Assembly (NCBI GenBank): GCA_029531795.1
Contig: JAPEIS010000002.1
Span: 3,162,001 to 3,226,000 of the forward strand
Direction: 5' to 3'
Source of the DNA: Sclerotinia nivalis
Lineage: Eukaryota; Ascomycota; Leotiomycetes; Helotiales; Sclerotiniaceae
DNA: 64,000 nt
Every line of letters begins with the position of its first letter. The stretch's first letter is position 1. Of the stretch, positions 11,811-24,879 are shown piece after piece. The translations under genes and the position numbers were made by a program. The notes beneath the pieces were generated by a model. That model was given only the letters and a program-made list of their open reading frames with translations, searched no databases and was not told where the DNA came from.

Positions 11811-13929
11811 ATGAAGTTCTCTACCGGTGGCCTATTGGCCAGTCTAGCGGCATCTGTACTTGCCGAAGACCTCCTTTTTGTCGATAAATTCGAGTATAAA
11901 GAGTTTGCGGAGGCAACATCTGTCCTTGGATACACCACAAAAGTGGTCAGTGAAGCACAATGGAAGACAATGACAACAGCCGAGTTCGCTGTTTTCAAAG
12001 CTATTGTCATTGCAGATCCAGATTGCTCGACATCACCAAATGATGTTCAATTCTTGACTGATACCAAGAATACTTGGGGACCAGCAGTTCAAGGAAACAT
12101 CGTCGTTATCGGTAAGGAGCTCACATCACTTTTTAAAGATACGACTACTAAACCGTATATCAGGCACGGATCCCACTTTCCACTTCTCAGCTCAACCTGG
12201 TGCCAAAGTTTTGATCGATAACTCTATCAAATTCGCGGCATCCGCCAAAAGTCTTGCAGGTGCTCAACAGACTGGTCTTTATTATGCCTTGTCTTGTTAC
12301 TACAACAATGTGGATTCCGCTAAAGTAGAATCTCTCTCATACTTTGGAGATTTCACTGTCCGAGGAAACCTTGCTTGCTACAACAAAGCTCACATTGTTG
12401 CATCTTCTCCAGCACTGGGAGCTCTTAATAATGCTGCTTTGTCCAGTTGGTCCTGCAGTGTACATGAAGCCTTTTCCAGTTATCCATCTGTTGGAATCAA
12501 TGGTTTTGAAGCTCTTGCTATTGCTCAAGATGTTATTGGTGAGGGATCGCAAACTTTCGGTGATAAGACAATTGGATTACCATATATCATCAGTCGTGGT
12601 GCAACACCAGTTGGATGTGGTGATGGAATTTGGGAAGCATCATTGAATGAAGAGTGTGATGACGGTAATACAGTAGCTGGTGATGGATGTTCAGCAAGCT
12701 GTAAATGTGAATCTGGTCGTCCAAGTGGCGATGGACATTGTCTTCCAGTTTTGACACCTAATACCACAACTCCGATTTACACTCCATCCGCATCTGCCAC
12801 TCTTCCACCATATCATCCATCAGGATCTGGCGGGCTTTCTGGTCCTTATGGAAACAAAACTATCATTTCAACGGTCGATCATAACAGAACTGTGACTGCC
12901 ACTATTCACGATACCGTTACAGATCATGATACCAAAACTATTCATGATATCTCGACTGTTACTACGTAAGTAATCGGTGATTGGCGAATAGTCTGTTACT
13001 AATTTGTTTTCAGAATTTTCATTCCTCCTCCATATGTAACTCCCGCATGTCCAACTGGAGACAAGGTTGTTGGTGTTGAAATCATCGTCTATGTATCCAT
13101 CATTGAATCATGCCATACTGTTGGAGACAAGACTGGTTAGTTATCTATCCTTCATTCTTCGATAACATCACTAACAAATCAATCAGTTACTTCCTACATC
13201 ACAAGTGATTGCTCCACAGAACATAAGCCAATCTGGAGTACATCAACCATAGGATATCCCTGCTACGCATGTGCTTTATCCAGCGCGGGTGTTCCATGCC
13301 CAACCGGAGGCTTCATAACAGCCACCACAACATCCTGTCACGAAACCGCAGTCCCAACTTCCTACACCTGGACACCAATTCCACCCACCATCCTCCCATG
13401 CAAAACCTGTCTTCCATACACCATGTCCACATGTCCAATATACAGCACACTGCCCCCCTCTTCCATCTACATCGTCCCAGCCCCCACTCTCGGAACTCAC
13501 TCTGAACCCGCGTCTCGTATTCCCGAACCCTCCATCTACGTACCTGCACCATCCCCTATTACATACACCACTTCCATCTATGGCGTCGGCGTCACTACTC
13601 ATATCACTTACCCAGCCGGTCCAAGCGCCACTGTCATCGTATCAGAAGTCGAAGGTGAAGCCCCATCTACAATCATCACTTATGTGGCTCCCTCACCAGC
13701 TCCTACATATGCAGTAACCACTGTACCCGTTTGTCCACCTGGTGGATGTAAACCAGTACCAGCTTCCTCTACTGTTCGGGTTCCAGCAGGCCCAGCAGGA
13801 ACTTCTTCAATCTTGGGTTATTCTACCTATGTACCATTTACCGGCGCAGCAGCCCATCTTGCTAATGCCAATGTGGCTATGTTGGTTGCGGTAGTCGGTG
13901 GACTTTTTGGTTTGATGATCATTTTGTAG
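11811..13929 (+). CDS. Secreted cysteine-containing cell-wall protein with DUF4215 motif and GPI-like C terminus
   Basis: Four exons (11811-12111, 12164-12965, 13014-13135, 13187-13929) give 655 residues. Residues 1-18 (MKFSTGGLLASLAASVLA) form a signal peptide. At about residues 251-283 is a DUF4215-type Cys repeat (CGDGIWE..EECDDGN..GDGCSASC). The following Ser/Thr/Pro-rich region carries repeats of TVT, HDT and YVAPSPAP type and several Cys pairs. The C terminus is a small-residue stretch followed by a hydrophobic tail (VAMLVAVVGGLFGLMIIL), which fits a GPI anchor signal. The inferred location is plasma membrane or cell wall, perhaps as an adhesin-like protein. All exon joins keep phase. 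The molecular function is unknown. Confidence 0.82.
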
Positions 13930-15596
13930 ATTTGAGAATCTATTGGGATATGAGGGATTTTGAATGGATGATTTATGTTTTGATGGATTGGTGGGAAGGC
14001 GTCTGGTAATTTTGAAAATGAAGTAAGGGATGGAAGGTACTAGGTAATTTCACATGATATGGCCGAAGAGGAGAAATATTTCCTTTCTTGTGCAAATGAT
14101 ATTTTTCTTTTCAGATAGAGATATATGTTTTATTATTTCCTATAGCTAATCTGGAACGGAATTGCGAGGTTACTTTCTCTTTGGAATATAAGATGATTTG
14201 GAGAAGAAATGCAGTTGGTGTATTATTTCAATTCTTATATAATGATGTTTGAATTCAATGTATTGAAGTGGGTGGTAATGGAGATGATCTATACATCATC
14301 CATCAATATGTTGGTGGTGTGTTAGTATGCAGAAGATTAACATTTGAGCATTTGATTAAAATTACCGTTCCTTCTTACTCTTGCCTCGGTATCTTATGTG
14401 ATGATAATCTTACAATCTGTGCGTATATACAACTTCGAATCTTCAAAAGTCTCAAAGGCGCTGAGATAATAGATAGGAGTGCTAGTCCGATCACTTGGTG
14501 TAAGAATATCTATATATTCCGCAAATATACAATACGCGCTCAGAAGGGTTGAGATTACAGGTTCTTCCCCCTTTCCAGGTGTATATATATACTGATTGGA
14601 ATAAACTAGAAATATGAAAAGCCAAGATCTTACTATTCGAATTCATTCATCGGGATAGTGATCAAAGTAATGAAATCAGTGTCTAGAAATATCCTCAGAA
14701 GCTATTCATACCTAGAAGTCTTGAAACTGGTAGACTCGTCATGGTGAACGCTCATACAGAAAGATCCATCTGCCAATTGAACACCCGCCTTTTCCGTGAA
14801 ATGCGTTCGACAGTCAAAGAGCGGATGTGTGCATCCCATCATATTTCATAATCCAACGGATTCTTTTTATGGGGTATTCTGAAACCTTAAATGTAGAAGA
14901 CCAGAATCCGTCGAAAAACACGAATGTTAAAATGGATGCCCTCACTTTTTTTATCCATCAAAATCCGCTCAAGTAATCCGGATCACACTAAACTCTTTTG
15001 AAATAAGGTTATTTCTTATTCCCTATTTCCGAATGGAAGAATCTGTAGAAGGAGCGAATTTATCAAGTCACATGGGCCCTAGCTTAGCTTATTCTTAGCG
15101 CCAAAGGTGGCTTATCAATCAAACCACGTCCTTTCTCTCTTAAATCCACCTGTTTTCTGAATCAACAAAGTGGATTAGAAATTTCCAACTCATCAATCCA
15201 TTTTTATAATCCATCCAATTATATACTCACAACCTTATTCCATAATGAAAAAAGTGTGACCCGAAGTACTTGAGTTTATACGGTACTGTGGTACTCCCTA
15301 CCTAGACATGCCTCCATATTCGCTCGCACTTTAGTTTGGTTCCATCTTCCGTACCAAGTACCAACCATGAAGTTTTTTGGCGGGGTTAAATCGGTTTCGT
15401 GGCATTTTTCCTGATATGTTTCTTTCTCATGATAATATAGCATCTTACTGGGGAATTCTGTACGTATATATATACCCCTACTACCAGATTTCAATGAGGA
15501 TATAAATTTTCGGATCTCAATGAAAAATTCTTAGAGAGAGGAAATAAGCCCATTGAATACAGCCGGAAAATTGGAACTTAAGCTCAACATCTCGCC
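13930..15596. other. Intergenic region, no supported gene
   Basis: This 1.67-kb stretch separates two plus-strand genes. Only short non-conserved frames are present. It is AT-rich and should hold the 3' UTR of the upstream gene and the promoter of the hydrolase. Confidence 0.5.
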
Positions 15597-16727
15597 ATGG
15601 CATCACCCCCCTTCTATACAACCTTCCCAGGGAAACAACTCTATACCATCACCACCCTCACTTCAAACCTCCTCAGCCTTCCCTTCTACCTAACATATTA
15701 CATCTCCCCCTCCAACCGACCCTGTTCCAAATGGTCCTACAACCAATCCATACGAGTCCACCTCCTCAAAGCCTTCATCAAATACATTTCCGAGACCCAA
15801 TCAGGAACCATCCTAAATCTACTCCCCAACAACGAAGCCGCACGTTTCTGTACCATTAAACCCACATCTGCAAGTCACTACCAAGGAGTCACAACATCCA
15901 ATCCAGCAATCGCCCCAGAAATAATCGGTGGAACATGGTATCCTGCTCCTCCATCCCCATCCCAAGAAAACCCAACCAACATCAACGTCATCCTCCATTT
16001 CCACGGCGGCGCCTACGTAATCGGCGACGGCCGAACAAAGGACGCTGGATTTGCCGCCCAAACATTCCTTACCCATACCAGCGCCACCCATGTATTTTGT
16101 CCCCAATACCGACTTGCCAACATTCCAAACGGGAAATTTCCTGCCGCATTACAGGACGCCGTTACGAGTTATTGCTATTTAACCGAGACGCTTCACATTC
16201 CTCCCCAAAACATCGTTGTGTCGGGTGATAGCGCGGGAGGAAATTTAGCCCTGACTCTGTTGAGATACATACACGATAATCCTGCAGCAGGACTTCCTCA
16301 TCCAGGATGTGCGTGGTTCTGGTCAGCATGGGTCGATCCAGCCAGTGGGATGCTGGAAGAAAGATTCCGGGGATCTCCTCGCGCCGCGACGGATTACGTA
16401 CATGAACGATTTGCGAGCTGGGGCGCGAAAGGATTGGCGCCTCTGGAGGGGACGGGGGTGCAATTAAGCGATGCGTGTATTTCCTATGTGGGCAATGCGT
16501 TTAAGAGTTCCACGCCGTTGTTTTTTAGTGCGGGCGAGTGCGAGGTGCTTTTTGATGATATTGTGAAGGTTTATGGGGAATTTACGGAGGTGGGAAATAG
16601 GACCGAGTTGCAGATTGATGGGTATGCGGTGCATGATATTATATTGACAGGGCATGTTGTGGGGTTTGCAGAGGAGGCGGCGTTGGCGGCGAAGAAGGCG
16701 GGTGAATTTTGGGAGAGGAATAGGTAG
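15597..16727 (+). CDS. Alpha/beta hydrolase of the HSL/GDXG esterase type
   Basis: This intronless gene encodes 376 residues. An oxyanion-hole motif HFHGGAY sits at residues 134-140 and the nucleophile motif SGDSAGG at 209-215, making Ser212 the likely nucleophile. The acid is probably in the GECEVLFDD segment (about 313-321) and the histidine in AVHD (His346). This matches the hormone-sensitive-lipase/GDXG family of esterases and lipases, with HGGA in place of the common HGGG. An N-terminal segment (residues about 18-36) is hydrophobic and could be a membrane anchor. The substrate cannot be told from sequence. Codons are C-rich in the first half compared with neighbours. The gene stands alone, without biosynthetic partners. 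Confidence 0.85.
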   Translation: MASPPFYTTFPGKQLYTITTLTSNLLSLPFYLTYYISPSNRPCSKWSYNQSIRVHLLKAFIKYISETQSGTILNLLPNNEAARFCTIKPTSASHYQGVTTSNPAIAPEIIGGTWYPAPPSPSQENPTNINVILHFHGGAYVIGDGRTKDAGFAAQTFLTHTSATHVFCPQYRLANIPNGKFPAALQDAVTSYCYLTETLHIPPQNIVVSGDSAGGNLALTLLRYIHDNPAAGLPHPGCAWFWSAWVDPASGMLEERFRGSPRAATDYVHERFASWGAKGLAPLEGTGVQLSDACISYVGNAFKSSTPLFFSAGECEVLFDDIVKVYGEFTEVGNRTELQIDGYAVHDIILTGHVVGFAEEAALAAKKAGEFWERNR

Positions 16728-17611
16728 GAATGGATAGGTAGGTAGAGGGTTAGATTGTGACAATATAACCTTAGATTAGAAGAATGATAGAGGGAGGGTT
16801 TGTATATAAGTTTAAGAGAGATGAATATATTCTTATAGATTATAAATATATCAGAAATAGTAAGATTTTATACTCTACGTATTCTCTTTATATAGTATAT
16901 ATTTATCAAGGCATGAGATAGGACCTTAGGTAATACAATGATATTCTACGAAGGAGGAAAGAAGGTGTTAGGAAAAGCACCGATTATATAGAGGATGGAT
17001 GGATGTTTGAGGTAGTTAGAGAGAGATTAGGCTAGGAATGAGTTGTGAACCCGTGACAATATTTAAATTAGATAAAATAAAGAAGTAACCCGATAACTTT
17101 GATAATATATAATATAGCTACTAACTACTAGCTACTCACTCTAAGTATAATTACAAATAGAAGTCCATCTATTCATCTATTTCTTACTGCTACGGTCAAC
17201 ACCAGGATATTGCGCAAAGGCCAGGGAAACTCTATAAGAAGGCGATCTTAATGCTAAACGCAAGCGTATAGACGGCGAAGCGTTGTCGATTAGCTAGAAA
17301 ACTCTAAAAAACTCTTTATATACTAAGCTATAGTATATAAACGGCGGATTACTATCGTATTGATAACGCTCTATATTGAATTTAAAAGAAAGGGCTTTTC
17401 TATTGATTGAAAGGATGATGAAAAGTTTTACTATTGTTTTTTTTATCAATTGATTTTTATTATTTGTGATTCTTATATTTGAATTATTCGATTAACAAAA
17501 AAAGAGAAGGAAAAACGGGATGTAGAATACGGTATGATGAGATAGGATCATTAATAAAACCATTCCGATTCAATCTAGTTTAGAATAAAATATTCCATAA
17601 TAAAGATATGA

Positions 17612-17637
17612 ATAGATAGATAGATAGATAGATATAT
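17612..17637. repeat. (GATA)n microsatellite
   Basis: About five consecutive GATA units followed by TATATA. Confidence 0.85.
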
Positions 17638-17783
17638 AATGAATCCAGGGGATTAAAACTCAAACGATCAAACGATCAAATAACCAGATAATCAGATAAC
17701 TAGATAGATACCTAGCTAATCAATCCTCAAGTTCAATCAGAAATACTCGAGTATAAACCGAAAATCTCGAATCGAGTTGAATC

Positions 17784-17812
17784 AAAAGAAAAGAAAAGAA
17801 AAGAAAAGAAAA
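17784..17812. repeat. (AAAAG)n microsatellite
   Basis: About five to six consecutive AAAAG units lie in the region downstream of pfk. A short (GAAT)n tract follows near 17855-17872. Confidence 0.85.
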
Positions 17813-18137
17813 TCATATAATAGACATAATGTGAAATATGAAATTATTGAATTGAATGAATGAATGAATGTTACATCCCATTTCATACATTTCCATTCTT
17901 CTAAATCATATCAAGCTTCATATCATTCAATATCATTTATTCCCTAGGTCATATTGGTTATGAATATGTGGTATTTATACTATTTACTGCAACTCATCTC
18001 ATCTCAGCTCAATTCATTTCATTCATTCGTTCATTCATTTCTCTCCATCAAAACGTTTGCATCCCATCGATTTCTTTTCAATCATCCCATGTAAAAATAT
18101 TCTCTACCCATCAATCATCACCTTTCAATCATCCACC

Positions 18138-20610
18138 TCAAATCAAACCTCTCTTAACATCCTTCGCCTTCCAACCTTTCAATCTTCTTTCCGGTCTTGG
18201 AACATCAGGTCTACCAGCAAGAATATCTACTGTTCCCTTAATTCCAGCCCAAAACTCATCCCTTGGTCTTCTATTTGGCCAATCCGTTTCATTCTCCTCT
18301 ACGTCAACCATATTAGAGAAGACTACTTGTGCACCCTTAATACCAATAACCGTAGAACTTTGTTTATCCTCGATAATCTTTTTATCTGTTCTATCTTCGT
18401 ATTTTTCGAGATGTTCAATACATTTGATAGCTAAGCGAACGGCTCGGGTACGATCCATTGGGGATGGAGTACCACCTTGTTGAACGTGACCTGGGATGCT
18501 ATCTCTGGATTCGAAACGCTCGCCGGCTTCTTCGCGAATCATGTCAGCAATGAGTTTAGCGTGATAAACCTTTGATGCCTTTTCATTGACGAGAATTAGA
18601 CGACCAGCTCTTGTTTGACCCCTGTCTTTTTCGAAAACTTCTTTAAGATGTGCGATATCTGCTGAAAGCATAGCAATACCAACACCTTCTTCAGGAGTAT
18701 AAACAGCTGATGCACCAACAGCAAGACCAGCCATTGTAGCGACGTAACCACATCGACCACCTTGAGTTTCGATAACAAAAACACGACGACGAGAAGCTGA
18801 AGCTGATTGTTTGATGGTATCGCAATAACGGACAAGTTCATTCAAACAAGTATCAGTACCAATTGAGTATTCTGTTCCTGGAACGTTGTTGGATATAGTT
18901 GCTGGAAGTAAAGTCATAGGAATGCAAAGAGAAGAGTATTTTTCTCTTGCTTCACGAAGTTCGGATAATGCGTGGAAACCTTCGAAACCTCCAATAATGA
19001 GAAGACCATCAATCTTAAATTTTTCAAAAAGTGATGCGATCAATGGCATTCCAGATTCCGATGGAAGTTCGCGATTCATACCAATTTCTGAACCACCCTT
19101 ACTAGCCCATCCATCAACTTCTAACCAACCAAATTCTCTAACAGATCCTGGATTATCTTGATGATGACGAGCGAATCCAGCGAATCCGTTATGAATAGCA
19201 ATTGGTGTATGTCCACGAGTTAAGCAGTAAGCTACTGCTGCACGTGTAGCAGCATTAACACCACCAGCTGGAGCTCCAACATGTACAATAGCAATTCTCA
19301 TGTGCTATATGATGTTAGCATTAGTAAATGTAAGGTATTAACATCACTAACCTTCTTATAAGGAAGACGCATGCCATATTTAAGATCAGTAGCTGTGGTA
19401 GTAATGTAAGAATCATAGAAATCAGAGAATTCTGTATCTCTCAATGCCATAGCTCTATCAAAATCTCTTGCTTCAATAGCTTTTGCTACTTCTTGAGTAT
19501 CGATAACCGATTGAACAAGTGGTTTTCTCGTAATTTTGTTCCCGTTGATGGCGATAAAAGGAGTTACTGTTTCGGGTGTAGCCTCAAGAACAGCATTTAC
19601 TGCCTCAATACCTTGTAAAGTAGAAAGGTATCGATCATAAGCACATGCAGAACCACCACGTTGAACATGACCTAGTGTAGAGATACGAGTATCAAGGGCG
19701 AGTCCGTTCTTATCTGCAAGAAGATCTTTGATCATTTCGGGAGAGATTTTATTCCCTCCCTGATCATGAGCACCTTCAGCAACAATAACAATTGTCTTTC
19801 TCTTTCCCAATTGTCTATGCTGTGTGATTGTTAGGATGATTTTATCTCATAGTCATAGACCAGACATACCTTTTGAATGACCTTACACATCTCTTCTTTC
19901 CAGTGATCTGCTCTTGGTTTTTCTGGAATGAAAACAAAATCTGCACCAGTGGCAACACCTGCCATCAAAGCCAACCAACCACAATGTCTACCCATAACTT
20001 CAACAACGAAAGCTCTTGAATGTGATGAAGCGGTTTGTTCAATATAATCCACCATCTCACAAATCTTGCCAAGAGCTGAAAAGCAACCAATTGTAGCATC
20101 GGTACCGGACATGTCATTATCAATTGAACCAACCAACCCAACGATATTGAGATGTTTGAATGGAGCAACTTGTTGTTCAGATAATTCCTTCTTCTCAATC
20201 AATTCCTTGATTAAGCTGGGCCATTCCGCTCTGAATCTATCAGCTCCAGTTAAGGAACCATCTCCACCACAAATGATGAGAGCATCGATACCATTCAACA
20301 CCATATTTTTTGCAGCTTGTAATCTGCCAGGTCGTTCATAGAAAGCCATACATCTGGCGGTACCGATAAGAGTACCTCCTTCTGCTTGCCATCCACGAAC
20401 ATCTTCCCAACCCATCTTTTGTATCAATTTTCCTCCTTGGACTAAACCTTCATATCCTTCATAGATACAATATGGTTCACATCCTTTATAAATTGCCATT
20501 CGAACGCAAGCTCGTACAACACCATTCATACCAGGAGAATCACCCCCACTGGTCATGATGGCGATGCGTCGTTTCTTCCCTTCGAGGGGTGGTGGGAGTT
20601 GAGGAGCCAT
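18138..20610 (-). CDS. pfkA: ATP-dependent 6-phosphofructokinase, eukaryotic two-domain type
   Basis: Three exons (20610-19870, 19819-19352, 19304-18138) give 791 residues, the usual length for a fungal PFK subunit. The enzyme phosphorylates fructose-6-phosphate with ATP, the committed step of glycolysis, in the cytosol. The N-terminal catalytic half has the ATP loop [11 protein letters not shown] (residues 20-30) and [11 protein letters not shown], where Asp164 matches the catalytic base. An [11 protein letters not shown] signature follows in exon 2. The C-terminal half is the duplicated regulatory domain: GHVQQGG is kept, but the Asp-containing loop reads [10 protein letters not shown], with Ser541 at the Asp position, as expected for an allosteric half. 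Introns of 50 and 47 bp join in phase 0. It converges with the hydrolase and is divergent from med17. Confidence 0.96.
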
Positions 20611-21762
20611 GATGATTTTTTGAGTTGTTTTTGTTGAAAGTAAAAGGAATGAGGTTGAGGTTGAGGTTGAGTTGAGAAGAGAAGGACGAAAGGGATTTTG
20701 AGTATAATGGATATCAAGAGTAGTGGGAAAGAAATTAAAGAGCAGTGAAGACTGAGGAATAAAGTTTAAGATATGAGATGTGTGTAGGTTTGTTTTTCAA
20801 GGGAATGACGAAAAGCTGAGAGTTTCTTTGCTTTACGATGGGTCCATGTGTTTTTTGGTGGGCTGAGGCCTTGTCAATAATTACGATAAAGCTTGTACAT
20901 GGGGGATGCAATGGCTTCTTATCGGGATCAACCTGAAAACCCAATTATATTGAAGATATAAAAAGCATTTTCTACGGAGTACGTACAGTTAGAGATATAT
21001 TACCTAGGTAGGTATCTTTTTTCGTTTACTTATATGGTAACATGATGTGAAGTTATTCATTCTCTTGCAGCACATATTTCAAACGCACTTCGAATGCAAC
21101 CCAAGCCAATACTCAATTCTCGGCGGCCTCATCACAATATCTTGGAAGTCTATATTGATTGATCCATTCATTACCCTGAGTTTGCTTGTTTGGTTTCCAT
21201 TTTTATTATAATTTTCCTGTGTCAATAAAGGCGGATACCCTAATGGTTGCCATGATTGGTGATATTTCGGTACCTGAGAGATATACAAGGTAGAATCGGA
21301 CTCAATTCGGGCGCTACAGTACACATCTGACATCACAAGCACTACTAACATAAGTAGGATATCTAAGTAGAGTTAACAGACATCAAGAATTATCAATAGT
21401 ATCAAAAAGATGGACGTTTGAAATGAAGATGAGGTACCTAGTATGTACCTAGTATGTATCTAGTATCTCGTTGAACCCCTCGTACTACGTAAGAATCCAA
21501 TACCCACTGGTCATCTAGCAAACCTTGAGAGCTCCCGTTTTGGCAGTAATTAAAAGCGGTGAATGCTCTTTTTTAAGCGGGCCGGTACTTTGATTGTTTG
21601 TCGATGGCTCAAATCAACAAATCGTACGAACCATAGGATCATTTTGGACCTTCATAAGTTTCTAAACCTGGGGAAAGACTTTCAATCAATCATAGATAAC
21701 CTCAAACTCCAATTCGGTCTTCATAATTCAATCGCATACCGAATGCTATCCCATCCCTCAAA
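20611..21762. promoter_or_regulatory. Intergenic region between divergent pfk and med17
   Basis: These 1.15 kb hold both promoters. The first 100 bp next to pfk are pyrimidine-rich on the pfk strand (CTCAACCTCAACC type), a common feature of strong glycolytic promoters in fungi. Short near-duplicated CTAGTATGTA(C/T) words occur at about 21438-21465. No further gene is seen. Confidence 0.5.
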
Positions 21763-23925
21763 ATGACTTCCCTTCCCAATGGTATCCCAATTTCTTTGCG
21801 CCCAGCACCAACTCCAGCCAATAGCTCCATTCCATTACCTTTGTTAATCGCAAGAATCAATGCCGAACGAGGTGGTTTTCGAAATCTTTCAGAAGATAGT
21901 TTACGACAAGAAATTGCGGAAGCTGAACTGGGAGAGGATGATGAGGAGAATGAAAGTTCTAGTGAAGATGGAGAAGCAGAAGAGGAGCCTGATCGTATGA
22001 AGGAACTCTTGACCGCAAGAGATGAGATTCTTGGTCAAATTGAGTATGCTACATTTTACGAAACACGATGCGCAAATACTGACTCAAGTATAGACATGCA
22101 CATAATGCTGCCATGATATCTCTTGATTTTATATCCCTACTTCTATCAAAAGATGCGCCTGTACAAGCTAGTCTATCAATATCGCCATCACTTCGTGAAT
22201 TGGCCGGAATGGGTACCTTGGGTGCAGATAAAACAATAGACTCACGAGTTACTGAAGAACAAAAGAAAGAGAATAAAAAGATAGCCAAAGGTTGGAAAGC
22301 ATCCAATTTAAGCAAGACGGTGGATGCGATTTTAGCATCTGCGACAAGGTTGGAAAAAGAAATTGATGCGGAAACAAAATACTGGGAACAAGTATTGGCC
22401 GTTAGTGAAAGTGGATGGGCAGTATGTCGATTGCCCCAAGAAAAGCATACATTGGGTGTTCGATTTGGATTTGCAGAAGGTTGGTTCATTTAACCCCTTA
22501 TACTTTAGCTCAAGCTAACATATTATAGCCTCACCAGCATTTAGAAATCGTAGTCTTGGAGCACTTAGACGAAATCCAGATGGATCAATATATCTTGATC
22601 AAGGGATTACAAGTCCAGAACCTCAAAGTTTACGAGTTTTGATTGAAACCAACGGAGTTACAACTGGAGAAACTATACTTCCCAAAGCCGTCCCGCAAGA
22701 TGCACCTATTCAAGATTTAATTCTTCAAGCACGAAATACTATTTTCGCATCCGAACTTTGGCAAGAAATGATTCGAGAGGTAAGAACTCTCGCATCTCAT
22801 GGTCTACAATCGGATTCCAAAACGAATACAATCACATTTCCACTTTCTCCAACTAAGAGGATATTAATCGAGCTTCAAACATTGCCTACCGATCCTTTTC
22901 GGCCAGTTCTAGGTCCACGACCAGATTCATACCTCGCCAATGGTATCTATCTAACTCTTCATCTTCTCCTTTCTCTTTCACATCGCCGACAACATCGTAT
23001 TCGAACCAATCCACCACCACCAATCTCTGGTCAACCTCGTCCAAACAATCCGTTCCCCATTCTACGCTCTCTCTTAACCCGCTTCGCTCATGAAACCGTA
23101 ATTTCATCTCTTCACTCACTACTCACCCCTCTCTGTACAGCTCTTACCTCCGCCTGCCTTTCAACCCCACCAACTTATACCATGACCCCAGGCACTTCTT
23201 CCCCTTTCCAAGCCCTCTCAACTCCGGAAAGAATACTCACAGCTTTAACAAATCAACTCGAATCCCTAACCACCATCACATTTCCATTTCCTCTTTCATC
23301 ACCACCTCATTCCTCCATTCCGTCATCCTTTTCCCATACTACACCACTCACCCCTGCACCCTCTATCCTTCAAATTCGCACTCTGACCATTACTCAAAGT
23401 TACTCTCGCCCAATCTACTATCTACGCATCACACCAGATACTTCCCCTCTTCTCCAAATCTGTCCACCTCCCCCAGCGGTTGCAGAATGGGATTACGCGA
23501 AAGATTATATTTTATGGGCAGTCGGTTGTTGGTTAGCTCATATTTTCTCCTCTTCCTCTTCAAAAGAAGATGAAGAAGGATGGAAAGTAACAACACAAGC
23601 TAATATCCTTCGAAAAATTTTCTCGGGATCAAATGATGAAGGAGGGGTTAAACAAATGAGCTTTGAAGTTTCTTCAATCCCGATTCTAGGACCGGAAGTA
23701 CCGAGTAAGGTTGGGGAAAAGGGGAAAGAAAAGATTAAAATTTCAGTTAGGTGGGAGTGGACGACTGGTATTGATCAGGAATGGAAAGAGAGGAGGGATT
23801 TGAAAGAGGCAGAGGGAGCTTACGATTGGTATAGTGGTGTGGGTGGTGTAGGTGGAGGGGAACTGGAAGAAGTAGTTAGGAAGATAAGTGATGTTGTTGA
23901 GGAGGCTGGGAGGGGAAGGGTATAG
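21763..23925 (+). CDS. med17: Mediator of RNA polymerase II transcription subunit 17
   Basis: Three exons (21763-22043, 22094-22479, 22529-23925) give 687 residues. Med17 (Srb4) is the scaffold of the Mediator head module and is needed for RNA polymerase II initiation in the nucleus. The N terminus has the fungal Med17 pattern (SLRPAP, then an acidic EDDEENESSSEDGEAEEE stretch). After the first splice the sequence reads EHAHNAAMISLDFISLLLS, a conserved block. Exon 3 carries ASPAFRNRSLGALRRN and further conserved segments. The middle is a Ser/Pro-rich linker (about 22950-23360) typical of ascomycete Med17. The second intron begins GTTGGT, a weaker donor, but phase fits exactly. Confidence 0.88.
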
Positions 23926-24879
23926 AAGGAGTGTCTAGTGTGCAATTGGAAGGGTCGAGATACATGCATCCCGATAGTACGCTGTGGGGAGAGGGCGAAT
24001 TAAAGGATCTACATTGTAAACAAAACAATTCAAATAGTAGAATTGATAGATTTAACAATGCATTTGATTGTACACAAATGGTTTATAGAAAGGAAAGATG
24101 ATAAACGATTAATTATTCCGAAGGGAGAGAGAGGAACCCTCTCCTTACCTAACTATATACAAAACATTATATACTATATAACCATACATGTATATCTATA
24201 GACTGACTACCTACTCCTACTACTTAGCTATATATCATCATCCATCGAAATGCCAGTTTTCTCACAGTAGTTTTCTCACAGTAGTACGCACGATTATCTC
24301 TCCTTTTCTCAAATCTTTTCTCAAAATGTAGGGATTTAGGGGTTTAATATATTATGACTAGCTACCTAGTAGCTACGTAGCTAATTTGATTTGTGAATAT
24401 CAACTATGAACTATTCGCCATTCCTTACATCTTTCTTTCCCAAGAATCTTCATTGACAACCACAACCACAACCACAACCACAACCATAGCTATTGATTCT
24501 GGATTTATTCCCATTTATTCTCTTTAACATATCTGACTGCTCATCCATTCAAGTTCCTAGCAATCATACCTCCACAAGTAAACAAATGACCCAGTCCTCA
24601 AAATTCTATCGTAACATTCCATTCCATTCTTAAATATGCTCGTTCATTAATTTCTCCGTCGAAGACTTCCGGATCTCATTACTGCAGCCAAGAGAGGCAG
24701 CCCATTACCTTTGAGAGCACGGCCTCAATACATTATGCCAATCTGACGGTGTCTGATAGAGGCTAAAAATTCGCAGAATTTCGATCAAGCTCTTGTCTTC
24801 TTTCCGTGGCTTCTACTTCATTTCTTAATATCACACACTCATCGATTCCGAAAATATAACAAAAGAAAATGCAGGAAAC
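23926..24879. other. Intergenic region between convergent genes
   Basis: No gene is supported in these 950 bp; they should hold two 3' UTRs. An (ACAACC)n repeat lies at 24457-24486. A possible last exon of the zinc-finger gene (24763-24823, minus) falls here. Confidence 0.5.
24457..24486. repeat. (ACAACC)n tandem repeat
   Basis: Five consecutive ACAACC hexamers. Confidence 0.9.

Larger units (their letters stand above)
16728..18137. other. AT-rich intergenic region with microsatellites
   Basis: This 1.4-kb stretch between convergent genes holds no supported gene. About 16800-17400 is strongly TA-rich, with many TATA, CTAGC and TAACTA words, and may be an old RIP-damaged repeat. Simple repeats of GATA, AAAAG and GAAT type follow. 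The right end must hold the pfk 3' UTR. Confidence 0.5.
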
